This document shows, piece after piece, positions 11,207 to 21,159 of a DNA stretch of 64,000 bases. The stretch is from Pleurotus ostreatus/Saccharomyces cerevisiae fusant (lineage: Eukaryota; Opisthokonta). The stretch is taken from NCBI GenBank assembly GCA_024196135.1, contig JAMQCK010000024.1:62001-126000 (forward strand), given 5' to 3'. A model generated the notes under the pieces. It did not search any database. It worked only from the letters and a program-made list of their open reading frames with translations, and was not told the origin of the DNA. Each line of letters begins with the position of its first letter. The first letter of the stretch is position 1. The position numbers were made by a program, and so were the translations under genes.

Positions 11207-12222
11207 ATGGCGGACTCTGCCCTCGTGAACGCTGTCCCTCGCAGTCCATTTAAGACGATTCTCAACTTTCGAGATGTGGGGGAGACGGTCAACGTCTTGC
11301 ATGGATCCCCGTACGTCCCCAGACCTTCGCTCCGGATACGTTTGATACTCATCCTTCGTAGAATCCTCCGACCGGGAGTACTATTCCGGAGCGCGCAACC
11401 ATCCACCGCTTCTGACGAAGAGCTTGCCATTCTTACGGACAAATACAAGCTCAGAAGTGTTCTCGACTTACGCACGCAGTCCGAACTGGACGTCGCTGCT
11501 CGCGCACGGCAGAACGCCCACATCACGGCCGACTTCAGCTCCCTGAACTCCACTACGTCTTCCCCGCCTCCAGCCGAATCGATCAACGTTCCCAATACTA
11601 GCACCTACTATGCCAGCCTCACGGGCCGCGCCTTCCAGCTGATGCTATTCTGGCGGCTCAGCTGGCGGAGCATGGGGTGCGTGCGCCTCGCGATATGGCT
11701 TACTGTCTAATCTCATCCACTCTTAGTCGCCTAATATACAACATGTCGACCGGCAATCGCCTTGCGGGTATGGCCATCATTGGCTCCGAAGCCATGGCAC
11801 CCCGTGGTCTTCTCGGTTTGGCTCTAGACACCCTCACCTCCTCTTCCGCAGAGGTCAGGAACATGTTTACCCTCCTTGCTGGCCCGGCCACCTATCCTAT
11901 CCTCGTCCATTGCACCCATGGCAAGGATCGCACGGGAATCACCATCATCCTTTTGCTGCTGCTTTGCGAGGTCGACCTCAATATCATCAGGGCGGACTAC
12001 TTGGCCACGGAACGCGAGCTGGAGCCAGCCATGGATAAGAGGCTGAATGAGCTTCACGCGCTCGCCCTGCCGGACGAGTTCCTCGGATGTCCGCCAGGAT
12101 TCGTTGGTGGTGTGGCTGCATGGCTGCAGGAGCAGCATGGAGGGATTGAGGGATACTTGCAGAGCATCGGCGTCAACAGAGAGATTATAACGAGACTGAA
12201 AGCAAACCTACGAGCTGCATGA
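11207..12222 (+). CDS. Tyrosine/lipid phosphatase of the Y_phosphatase3 family
   Basis: Three exons (11207-11310, 11362-11676, 11727-12222) give 304 residues in frame. The family signature is complete: LNFRDVGETVN at the start, RPGVLFRSAQPS after the first splice, DLRTQSEL, and the CX5R catalytic loop VHCTHGKDRTGI (Cys nucleophile, Arg phosphate binder). DYLATERELE follows, matching the conserved DYLLTE-type motif. Such enzymes dephosphorylate phosphotyrosine or phosphoinositides through a cysteinyl-phosphate intermediate. The substrate cannot be told from sequence. There is no signal peptide or membrane segment, so it is probably cytosolic. It stands alone, divergent from the Gln-rich gene. 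Confidence 0.88.
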
Positions 12223-12805
12223 CATCAATGTACGTTATTGGGGTTACAGCATACATCCAGACAATTGCCTGTATACTGATGAAGCCAGACGCATACTTTC
12301 GAAGCAGGACAGGTGGGTGAAGAGCTAGCAAGGGCTCGTATACGAGAGCGCATTGACAATAATCCCTTTCACTTTCACCTGCTCTATCCAAATATGTACG
12401 CCCTGCAACTGTACCTATACTGTTCGCAATTGCGCGAGCGGAGTGAGATGCCCCTACTACAGTGCCAACGCCCCAGAACAACATATGCCTGCACTTCGCG
12501 CAGAGGGGTGTTCGCAATTGAATAAAACCATGCTTTGGGCGCGTTCCAACTCACTCTGTCAACGAGCTGATGGTAAAATCCATCTTCCTGTACGACCTCG
12601 ATTAAGCGTTCGACTGATATCGTGAAGGTCGTGGCACTGGCAAGCGTAGCAGACGCCGCTTGGACCGGAAACTCGTGGGAACATGTCGGGCCTCATCCCA
12701 ATTAGGCAGGTCTTGCAACGACCTTCTCCTCCTCCCCCTTCTTCCGCGAAACTTCGTGCTCTCTCGGGATCTGTTCCGTCCTGCAATGTACGAATTGAAC
12801 GACAT
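12223..12805. other. Intergenic between phosphatase and tRNA gene
   Basis: The phosphatase 3' flank followed by unannotated sequence. No reading frame in it shows a conserved motif, and no repeat was recognised. Confidence 0.45.
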
Positions 12806-12812
12806 AAAAAAA
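12806..12812 (-). terminator. RNA polymerase III terminator of tRNA-Leu
   Basis: A run of seven T on the minus strand begins three bases after the tRNA 3' end, as expected for Pol III termination. Confidence 0.85.
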
Positions 12813-12814
12813 TG

Positions 12815-12951
12815 TGACGAGAGTGGGATTCGAACCCACGCCCCGAAAGACCAGATGAGATATATCGTGGGTTCAGTTCCCACTCTCAGATGTGCCAGCT
12901 TGCGCTGGCTGATCCTTAGTCTGGCGCCTTAGACCGCTCGGCCATCTCGCC
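12815..12951 (-). tRNA. tRNA-Leu(AAG) with a 57-base intron
   Basis: The minus strand folds as a class II tRNA. The acceptor GGCGAGA pairs with TCTCGTC plus discriminator A. The D-arm starts GCCGAGCGG, the anticodon stem is CCAGA/TCTGG, there is a long variable arm (TCTTTCGGGGC), and the T-arm is GTGGG-TTCGAAT-CCCAC. The anticodon loop reads C-T-A-A-G-G-A, giving anticodon AAG, which reads CUU and, with inosine, other CUN leucine codons. An intron of 57 bases (12857-12913) sits at the standard position 37/38, leaving an 80-base mature tRNA. A and B box promoter elements are internal. The intron is unusually structured (see findings). Confidence 0.93.
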
Positions 12952-13314
12952 CTGAAGATAGGTCCAACGTTGGCTATCCAATACTTTCGCGATACCTCCG
13001 CTACCAGTGAGTGCTGCTCAACCTTCTTGCTCCTGACTATCAAATGCATTTTGTCTTCCTCTGCTCCAACAGGCGCATCGTGGTATCAAGTCATGTCGTG
13101 GCCTCGATATTGACAAAAGTAGCATGCCTACATGACGATATACTAAACTCAATGGCCACCTTCTCTGAATGCTCAGGCGCCCTTCATACGGCATGCATGA
13201 CGCCAGCAGAGCTAACTGCTCGCCGCCTCTGACCGCTATCGATTGCGATGCCGTCACCTAACTCGTTGCCTTAGGGCTGGAGGTACTAGCAGCTGCTTCC
13301 TGACACTCTTTGTC
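12952..13314. other. Promoter region of P450-1
   Basis: Between the 5' end of the tRNA gene and the P450 start. It lacks the 17-base element found before the two other P450 genes. Nothing else was recognised. Confidence 0.45.
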
Positions 13315-15254
13315 ATGTCGGAACTTTCAGTGTGCATACGCTACGCTGTCGCGCTCGCATGTCTGTACGCTTTGGCAGTTGCCATACATTGGTGAGTATC
13401 TCGACCCCTAACGATGGTAAATCATACAATATGGACTGGACAGCCGATACTTCCACCCATTGGCCCGCGTCCCGGGTCCTTTTGTGGCTGCCTTGACAGA
13501 TTACTATGTCATGTACTACGAGGTCGTCAAGGACGGCTCTCTTATCAACCAACTCGAGAAGTTGCACGCAATATATGGTGCGTTCCAATGCCGCCCTCAT
13601 CGTGCAACGTTGCGCTGACGCAAGGCCTTCGTAGGCCCTGCCGTAAGGATGGGTCCCAATTCGGTAATTACCTTCCACACAACACTTATCCCGTTCAACC
13701 ATATGTTTACCCACTTACAAGGTGCACTTCGACAACCCGGGCGTCTATGACAAGATTTACAGCCGGGGCACGGCTTTTGTGAAAGATCTCGCACTGTATC
13801 GTGGGTTTCCGGAAGAGACGACCTTCGGAAGCGTAGATCCCGTCTTCGCGAAGGCCCGCAGGGATGCGATCAGCCCTCTGTTCTCTCGCCGCGCTGTGTC
13901 CAAGCTGGAGCCCTTCATTCGCGAGAAGGTGGGTGGCGATGTCATGTCTGACTCCCTCAGCGAGAATTGATGCTCAACTGTTAACTTAGGTCGACAAACT
14001 CACGGGAAAGCTACTCGAGCGCGACGAGCGCCAGCCAGTCAATCTATTCAGAGCCTTCAGAGCGGTCAGCCTCGACGTCATATTCTCCTACTGCTTCGGT
14101 GAACCCTGCAATGCACTTGACGCGCCCGACTTTGACGACCCACTGCTCGCCGACCTCGCCTCCTTTGCTCGGATGAACATGGTCTTCAAGGCCTTTCCTG
14201 CGCTGGTCCCGTTGGTTCAGGCTATCCTCACCAAAATCCTCAAGCCCCTCGGACGACGCGTGGCCGGGCGCTCTCTGCTTACAGACAAACTATCAGCGCA
14301 GATCGACATGCTTTTGAAGAATCCTGCCTTGCTCGAAGACGCGCCACACGAGACTATCTATCATCACCTCATACGAACGGACTCTGGTGAGGCTCCTGTA
14401 GAGACGCCATCGCGTCGGTCGCTCCTTGGCGAAGCTATCAACCTACAGCTCGCGGGCAACCACACCGTCGCAGCTGCGTGCATCGTAGGGTGCTATCATA
14501 CTCTCAACAATAGGGACATCTATCACAGACTTCTTGTTGAGCTCAAGAAGGCGATCCCGCAGACCTCGAGCTTAATTGAGTTCGACGTGATGGAGAAGCT
14601 GCCCTACTTAGTGAGCTTCGTGCACCGTAGTGACCGTCGAGAAATCGCTGACCCCGACAGACCGCCGTCATCAAGGAATCCCTGCGTCTATCGCACGGCG
14701 TTGTGTCTCCCATGCTGCGCAAGGTCAGCACCGATGGGATGGTGCTGGACGGCATCACTTGTCCTCGTGGGGTAAGTTCATCTCGAGACCGGCTGATCCC
14801 TTCGCCCAACTTGACCCTCTTTCCAGACCACAGTCGCCATTGGGAACACCTTCGTGCATCTCAATCCAGATATCTTTCCCGACCCTCAGACTTTCGATCC
14901 CGAGCGATGGTTGCAGGACAACTCCGGCGACTTGGAGAACTACCTTGTCCCCTTCTCGAAAGGCCAGCGGAACTGCGTGGGCATGAAGTACGTCCCGAAG
15001 TTCGTCTGATTGTTGATGGGGCTCTGATGATGTTCTATAGCCTAGCCTGGTGCGAGTTATATCTCATCTTCGCCAGCGTCTTCCGCAGGGTGGACCTCGA
15101 GCTATACGACAGCAGGTGCGTCTCAGCCATCGCGCTGACAACCAATATTTACGTCGTTCCTCTCAGTCCAGAGGACATGAAGTTCAAGGCGCACTTCGTC
15201 GCCACCTTCCAAGGCAATCCTGTCCGAGCCTTCGTCAAGCCGATGCCATCCTAA
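13315..15254 (+). CDS. Cytochrome P450 (P450-1)
   Basis: Membrane-anchored haem monooxygenase. Nine exons sum to 500 residues in frame. An N-terminal hydrophobic anchor (MSELSVCIRYAVALACLYAL) is followed by the Pro-rich hinge HPLARVPGPF. The I-helix reads AGNHTVAAA, the K-helix ESLR is intact, PERW is present, and the haem loop FSKGQRNCVG carries the axial Cys. The C-terminal helix LAWCELYLIFASVFRR matches the trichodiene-oxygenase-like group of fungal P450s. It is clearly paralogous to the two P450s at 42.8-47 kb over its whole length, including intron positions. The usual acid before the I-helix Thr is His, and the residue after that Thr is Val. Substrate unknown. Together with the ALDH it could serve detoxification or secondary metabolism, but nothing here proves a pathway. 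Confidence 0.93.
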
Positions 15255-15443
15255 GCCCTCACCTTGCGCGCCTCGAAAGAGCCTCCATGACAAATCTCCC
15301 AGACGAGTGCTAAGCTATGGAATTTCTACATGATGTATTACTATGTACTATATTGCACCCATGCTACAGAGGTATAAATGACGAGACCGCGCAGAGTCGC
15401 CATACGCGCTGCAATCCCCAGCGTCCAACCAAGGCACACAAAT

Positions 15444-16605
15444 CTACGAATCCTCCCCATTCATATTCATCGCGCTCGCCATCCGCCTCACAGACGGCCT
15501 GCTCTTCGCGCTGCTCCGCAGGACGGGCGAGCCTTCGTCTATGGTGTTGGCGCGCATGTTCTGTAATGAGCGGCGCGGCGGCGTGCTGAGCTTGAATGAG
15601 TCGGGCTGCGGCGAGCCGTAGCCGACTGTCGGGGATAGAAGTACGTCTGGGTTGGGCGAGCGCCGGCCGGATAGATTGGGCGAGCCGTAGCCGGTGAACG
15701 GCGATGTGGGCGTGCGTGGGGTGGGCGGGGCAATGATGCCGGTAGCATCGCGGCGGGATCCGCGGCCTCGCACGAAACCGAACACAGACCTAAAGAGCGA
15801 CGTGCGAGCGACGGCTGGTGGCGGCGCATCAGGTTGGACTATGGAGATGGTAAGTTCGAGAACAGCGTTTGGAAGAACATCACACGAACCGGCAGACCGC
15901 GTAGGCAGCGCGTTATCGTTCGCGCTCAAGCTGAGGAACAGGAAGAGCGGTGCCAGCCACACGCAGAGCCCGAAGAAGGTCGCCACCTCCGTGAACTCAG
16001 GCGCGCGAGGGTCCTTGCGATAGCGCGAATGGCGAGCCGCAGCGGACATTTGCGCAAAGTAGAAGAACCAGATGAAGTGGTCGGCGATGACGAGGACGCA
16101 TGAGAGCACGAAGGAGGGGGAGGCGAGGGAGATGAGGGGCCAGTCGGCGGAGAAGTTTTGGAGGTAGACAATGTGACAGACGATGGAGAATATCGTGCGC
16201 CAGAAGGGTAGGGAGTCGGTTAGGTAGAGCAGGATGTGGAGGAGGATTATCGCCTGTGACGTGGTGGTTAGGCGAGATGTAAGAGTGAGCGAAGCAGTAC
16301 GCACATAGATCCCTCGTTGTCCTATTGTCTTGGCTGTCCTGGAGTGCTCCTCGATCAACTCTGAGGCTGTATGAGCATTCGCTTAGAAGGTTAGAGTACG
16401 CCAAGCACACCTGAGACATATAGTAGCCCGCTCGCTAGAAATGTATGAGTGATTGGCGCGGCAAGCTACAGACACCGAACACGTACCCAGCGAAAGGGTC
16501 ACGAAGCCAAACGCTGCGAGAACAGCGATGTAGCTGCAACAGAGTTTAGAGATATCGCCGTGTAGCAAGTAAGCGAGCTTGCCTGATATAATACAGCAGG
16601 CCCAT
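15444..16605 (-). CDS. SVP26: SVP26/TEX261-family ER-export membrane protein
   Basis: Svp26 is a four-helix membrane protein of early Golgi and ER that helps load certain type II membrane proteins (glycosyltransferases) into COPII vesicles. Five exons (16605-16583, 16533-16487, 16434-16411, 16366-16305, 16253-15444) give 321 residues. Matches to the family include YIAVLAAFGFVTLSLASGL, LIEEHSRTAKTI, LPFWRTIFSIVCHIVYLQNF, WPLISLASPSFVLSCVLVI and FTEVATFFGLCVWLAPL. The Ser/Pro-rich cytosolic tail with several SPNP/YGSP repeats is longer than in yeast. The first intron begins with GC, not GT; no GT donor would restore the frame. A possible extra in-frame 51-base intron near 15850-15900 is undecided. 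It is 133 bases from the divergent DID2 start. Confidence 0.9.
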
Positions 16606-16661
16606 GGTGAGGCAGGGAGGGAGGTGGTTGGGAAGAAGACGCGATGCGGACACGCGAGCGC

Positions 16662-16688
16662 ACGCGTCGACATCATGACGTCACGTGT
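16662..16688. promoter_or_regulatory. ACGCGT plus TGACGTCACGTGT element in SVP26/DID2 promoter
   Basis: A perfect CRE palindrome TGACGTCA (16676-16683) overlaps the E-box CACGTG (16682-16687). ACGCGT lies just upstream (16662-16667). The same 13-mer occurs before RCC1. The sequence suggests bZIP and bHLH binding; function is inferred. Confidence 0.6.
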
Positions 16689-16738
16689 TGCGCTACTATC
16701 CTGTCCTCCGCGACCATCATCACCAAGTCTCGACCACG

Positions 16739-17533
16739 ATGAGCAACCTAGAGAGTGAGTGTGCGATGGGATCGTTAAGACTTAGACTGATAGGACCCAG
16801 AGACTCTGTTCCAGCTTAAGGTGTGCATATATAGCGATGTGCGACGACAACCTGAGTAACGCCCGCGCAGTTCACGGCGAAGAGCCTCAATCGGCAGGCG
16901 AAGAAGGCGCAGAAGGATGAGAATACCGAGAAGGCTCGCTTGAAGAAGGTGCGCAACCCACCCTTGCCTTGGACTCTCGCTGATATTCCTAGGCGCTTCA
17001 ACAAGGGAACAATGAGGGTGCCAGGATCTATGCTTCCAATGCTATCCGCAAGAAGAGCGAAGCCCTCAACCTCCTCCGACTGTCCAGCAGGATAGATGCT
17101 GTGGCAAGCCGCGTCGAGACGGCGGTGACTATGCGCCAAGTGACTGGCAACATGACGTCCGTTGTGCGGGGAATGGACAAGGCGATGGAGAGCATGAACC
17201 TTGAGCGGGTGCGTGATCAGCTTTCCAAACCAGCCAGCTCTCATCCTCCACCAGATATCGCTCGTAATGGACAAGTTTGAGACGCAGTTTGCGGATATGG
17301 ACGTCCAGACCTCCTACATGGAGGACGCGATGTCGTCTACAACAGCTGTATCGACGCCGCAGGACCAGGTCGACCAACTCATGCGACAGGCGGCTGAGGA
17401 GGCCAACATCGAGCTACAGCAGGATCTCGAACGGGCTCCGGATGCCGCACCAGCAATCAGTGCGAAGGAGAAAGTTGGAGAGGAGGATGCCAACCTGGTC
17501 GAGCGTCTGCGCGCCCTGAGACCAGCCACATGA
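16739..17533 (+). CDS. DID2: ESCRT-III protein Did2/CHMP1
   Basis: Did2 is a late-acting ESCRT-III subunit that recruits and regulates the Vps4 ATPase during multivesicular body formation. Five exons (16739-16754, 16801-16820, 16871-16948, 16993-17208, 17255-17533) give 202 residues, the usual length. The sequence is strongly conserved: [74 protein letters not shown], and the C-terminal MIM1 helix [12 protein letters not shown] that binds the Vps4 MIT domain. The first two exons are only 16 and 20 bases long and are easily missed. The acceptor CCCAG at 16800 is needed to obtain EKTLFQLK. Head to head with SVP26. Confidence 0.95.
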
Positions 17534-17736
17534 GATCATACGCGCGCCGTTTCATTCTCGTTCGCATTTCCGCCTCCATATCTATGCTATATCAGTCAGT
17601 GTACAACAGCGTCGGTCAGACGATGACGGGACGATTCATTCATGCATTCTGCGTGGATCGACGACGGAGGGGGAGGGGCTATAACTACAACATTTGCTAG
17701 ACGATCTGCGTGCTACTATCTCCCCCCACTGCCGCC

Positions 17737-20196
17737 ATGGTGTTGTTGACGCTTCCCCGGCGCGCGCCGAAATCAGCGACTGCGAACGATGAGCACGATG
17801 AATGGTTCAAGACGATACGCGTGAAGAGCATCAGCGATGTGAGTCTTCGAGAGGCCTGGCCTGATGCTGGCCCGCGGCCATCGTTGCGGACAGCGTGCAG
17901 GGCGCGTGGCTTTGGGACCGTTCAAAGTAGCGTGTGAAAGCCAGCTGATGATTGTCTCCCCATCAAGTTCGCCTCGAAATTCGCCGTTCGCCCTGCTCTT
18001 CCCCAAGTCCGTCACCGCCGCTCGCTCTTTGAGGTGCCTGCGCCTTCTCCATGAAGAGCGTCGCGCTCACCGCGCTCCAGACGACACAGGTCTTCGGCGA
18101 GAAGATCGTGGCAGAGTATGACGGAGCGATGAAGCATTCGCTACGACAAGCATCCGCATCTAGCACGACCGCCACCAGCAGCGACGAGAATCATGTTCTT
18201 GAAGCACGACAGAGTCGGAAGCCCAAGCCAGCCAGCCGAGTACGCCGCACGTGTCCCATCGCGCGATAAGCAGGCCACTGACGCCCGCCAACAGCTGTAC
18301 ACGTTTCTTACGCGCTCGCGTTCCCGGTCCACACCGCGCGAGCTCTCGACGAAATCGACCCTTGACCACGCCCCGGATCCCCCTCGCTCTTATCACTCAA
18401 TTGACCTCAACTCCCCGCAGTCGAAGGCGCCGTCACGAGCATCCTCACGACCCCTCTCAACTACCACGACCGCCACAAACACCACGATCACCCCCCAGGC
18501 GTTTTCGCTTACCCCGCGCGCCGAAAAGCGCAGGCAGCAAGCAGCGGCAGTGGCATCGGCCATGAACTCACCTCCGACGTCGCGTCCCCCATCTCCCAGT
18601 CACACATCCAGTGGCACGCGTAGGCGCCTGCACAATCTCTTTGGCCTGACTCTCGGCGCGTCGCGCAAATCAAGTGGCGGCAGCAACAGCTCTCGGGGGG
18701 ACACCAGCCGCTCAAGGCCCAGTACACCCGTCACTGCCCACTCAATACCCGAACATCCTCCGCAGCAACAACAGCAGCCGACGCCCGGCTCGTCACGGTC
18801 AAGGAAAGACGGGTCTTCTCGCGGCAGAGGCTTGTTATCGGTCCAGCGCCCAACCTCCCCCCTCATGCCACAGTCAGACTCCTCTGTCCACAACTCGAGC
18901 ACGTCGTCTGTCCAGCGGCGCTTCCGCCCAACGCGCCTAGGTCCCTTCGGCACGAGTGAGCAAGGCCCATCCTCGTCCACCACCGGATCTTTCGACCAGC
19001 CGGGATCGCCGACATCGATATCGCCCCCTCAGCCGCCTCGCGCCGCACACGCGTCCAACACGCCTCGAATATCCCACACCCCTGCGTCACCAACACGGCA
19101 CTCACGGCAGAAGGAATCGATGGACTCGTGCTTCAGCGACTCGGAGGTTGTCCGTCCGCAGAAGGGCAAGGAGCGCGCGAGCCTCGATAACCGCTCCGGG
19201 GGCCGTTACGCGAAGAAGACGCCCGGGCAGCCCATTTTGACGCGGGAGGTGAAGCACGGGAGCTTTGACTTTGAGCGGCCGGGGTGGGGGCGCATCAATA
19301 CGCGCGGCGTCGCACCTGCCCTTGCTATGGACCGCAGCGGGAGCGGGCGCTCGGGTCGGAGTCGAGACAGCGATATGACTCCGACGTCGACCAGGGGTGC
19401 CCTGCGCGAACTACGACCAAACCTGACGGGCGGCTCGAACAGCTCATACGAGCCCGGTGGCAGCTTAGGTCGTCGCGGCGGCACGCACGTTCGTTTCCGC
19501 GCCGGTCATGGCCCCTTCCGCTTCGAACCAGCTGCACCTGCTAGCCCTACCAGCCTCACCAGCCAGTCGTCCGTGGAGCGCACGCGGAGTAGGCGAAGGC
19601 GTATGCGCGACGAGGATGATGAGGAAGACGACGAATTTGAGGCGTACGACTTCGAGAGGGAGCAGATACGCCAAGCAAGGCATGGGATGGGTGGTCTGTC
19701 CCCGCTGTCTAGCACGGTCTCTGTGTCTGCGCCCTCGACCAAATCCATCGGGTACCGGTCGGGTACAAAGGGTCGGTCGTTGGATTTGAACCTTGGGCTG
19801 GCTTGGGCGCCGACGAAAGTGCGGGCGGATGCGGTGTTACCAGGTCTTTCGCGTTCGTTGAGCCAGGGTCGCTCTGGTGGCACTGGTCCTCGACGACGCG
19901 ATACGGACTTAGCGGAGGTTGGGAAGGATTTGTCGGATCTCTACCGTCAGGCGTTGGATGACGACAGCTATGCGCTGTTCAAGAAGTGTAAGTCGTACAG
20001 AACAAGGAGCTAAGCAAGTGCTTGACATCGCACCGCAGACGTACACCGCTTCGACGCGAAGGACATCCCCTTCGACGGGCCTACCGGGATCGTCTCCCGC
20101 GTCGAACGCCTTCTGAACCGCCAGCCACATCTTACGGACGAGAGTCGCAAGCAGATGCTCAACACCCTCGTCAAGATCATCCTGCGCAACGCCTAG
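17737..20196 (+). CDS. Ser/Arg/Pro-rich protein with a conserved-looking C-terminal segment
   Basis: Family not recognised. The ATG at 17737 sits in a perfect Kozak context (GCCGCCATGG). Five exons (17737-17838, 17968-18033, 18090-18239, 18295-19987, 20039-20196) give 722 residues in frame. The middle is disordered and rich in Ser, Arg and Pro, with many SRPSTP/SPTS-like sites that suit phosphorylation. The ends look ordered. The N-terminus reads DEWFKTIRVKSISDFASKF, and the C-terminus has SDLYRQALDDDSYALFKKYV and DIPFDGPTGIVSRVERLL. The splice pattern crossing three frames in the first 500 bases supports real selection on the ends. There are no membrane segments. Function unknown. Confidence 0.72.
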
Positions 20197-21159
20197 CGGA
20201 CTGGTTCATCTTCCAATTTCTACTTATCTGGATCCCCCTGTCAAGTGTCAATGGAATATTCCCCGTAATTGCGTTTCCCCCTTCCTCTTTTCATGTCCAT
20301 CGTCACTGTGTTCCCATTTATGCATCACTTCAGTCTACGTCCTACAGTCTACAATCTAACCGTCCGCTACCCCATGCCCACTCTTTACTTACCACTGACC
20401 ACTACCTCTGCCCACCATCCCATCTGTCGCCGTAGCATATATCCCCTCATCTAGTCCTCAGTCGTCCCCTGCGCCCGTCTATCTATTGCGTCCAGCTGTC
20501 TAGTACCGTCTACAGCACCTAGTGCTCTCTACGCGCCTAGTGTTGTCTATGCGTTTGGCATCTACAGCGCCCCTGCTTGCATATCTTCCCCCCTGCTTGC
20601 TTTTGCTCCCTGCTTTCGATTCACGGCTCCCTACGTGTTTACCCTTAGCGTACCTGTAGCTTCTGGGGGCTTGTTGCGTAATGTCCTTTTTCGATACCGG
20701 CCTTTTATGTTTGTGGATGATAGCATTCCTCATAGGCGTCCGGGTTCTGAATACATGTCGTGCTTCTGTGGAGGCGTCTTCCTGCGTACTCTAGGCCTGA
20801 TTTGTGAGGGTTATCTGCAAGCGACGTGGCAAACCCTTCGAACTCAGCAAAGCCACTCGAGTGCCCGTTCTTCGTCTCCTTATTTGACCTTCCCCCCCGC
20901 TTGTGATGGGTGAAAGTGTTCTTCAAACTTCGCTAAGAGAGTATTCCATATTTTTGCCTCTATTATTCCGTTCGTAAAGTGTGCTACAACTGCTCGTAAT
21001 GTACATGTTGAATGCCGAAAGTGCCGTACAGTATGCCATGAAGAATAAATGAAAGACCATGATGTGCGAAGATAAATACCATGAAGGTCATTATGACGAC
21101 GAGAGACCGAGGCATTATGCCGACAAGCATCTCTAGCCTCACGACCCGAAACCCTTGCA
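20197..21159. other. Long intergenic region, pyrimidine-rich
   Basis: About 960 bases between two converging genes. The first half is C/T-rich on the plus strand with loosely repeated CTAGTGYTSTCTA-like words (20500-20560). No credible coding exon, RNA gene or transposon feature was seen. Confidence 0.4.

Noticed and set aside
12820..12900. A second tRNA on the plus strand
   Set aside because: The plus strand has a B-box-like word, but no matching acceptor, D-arm or A box.
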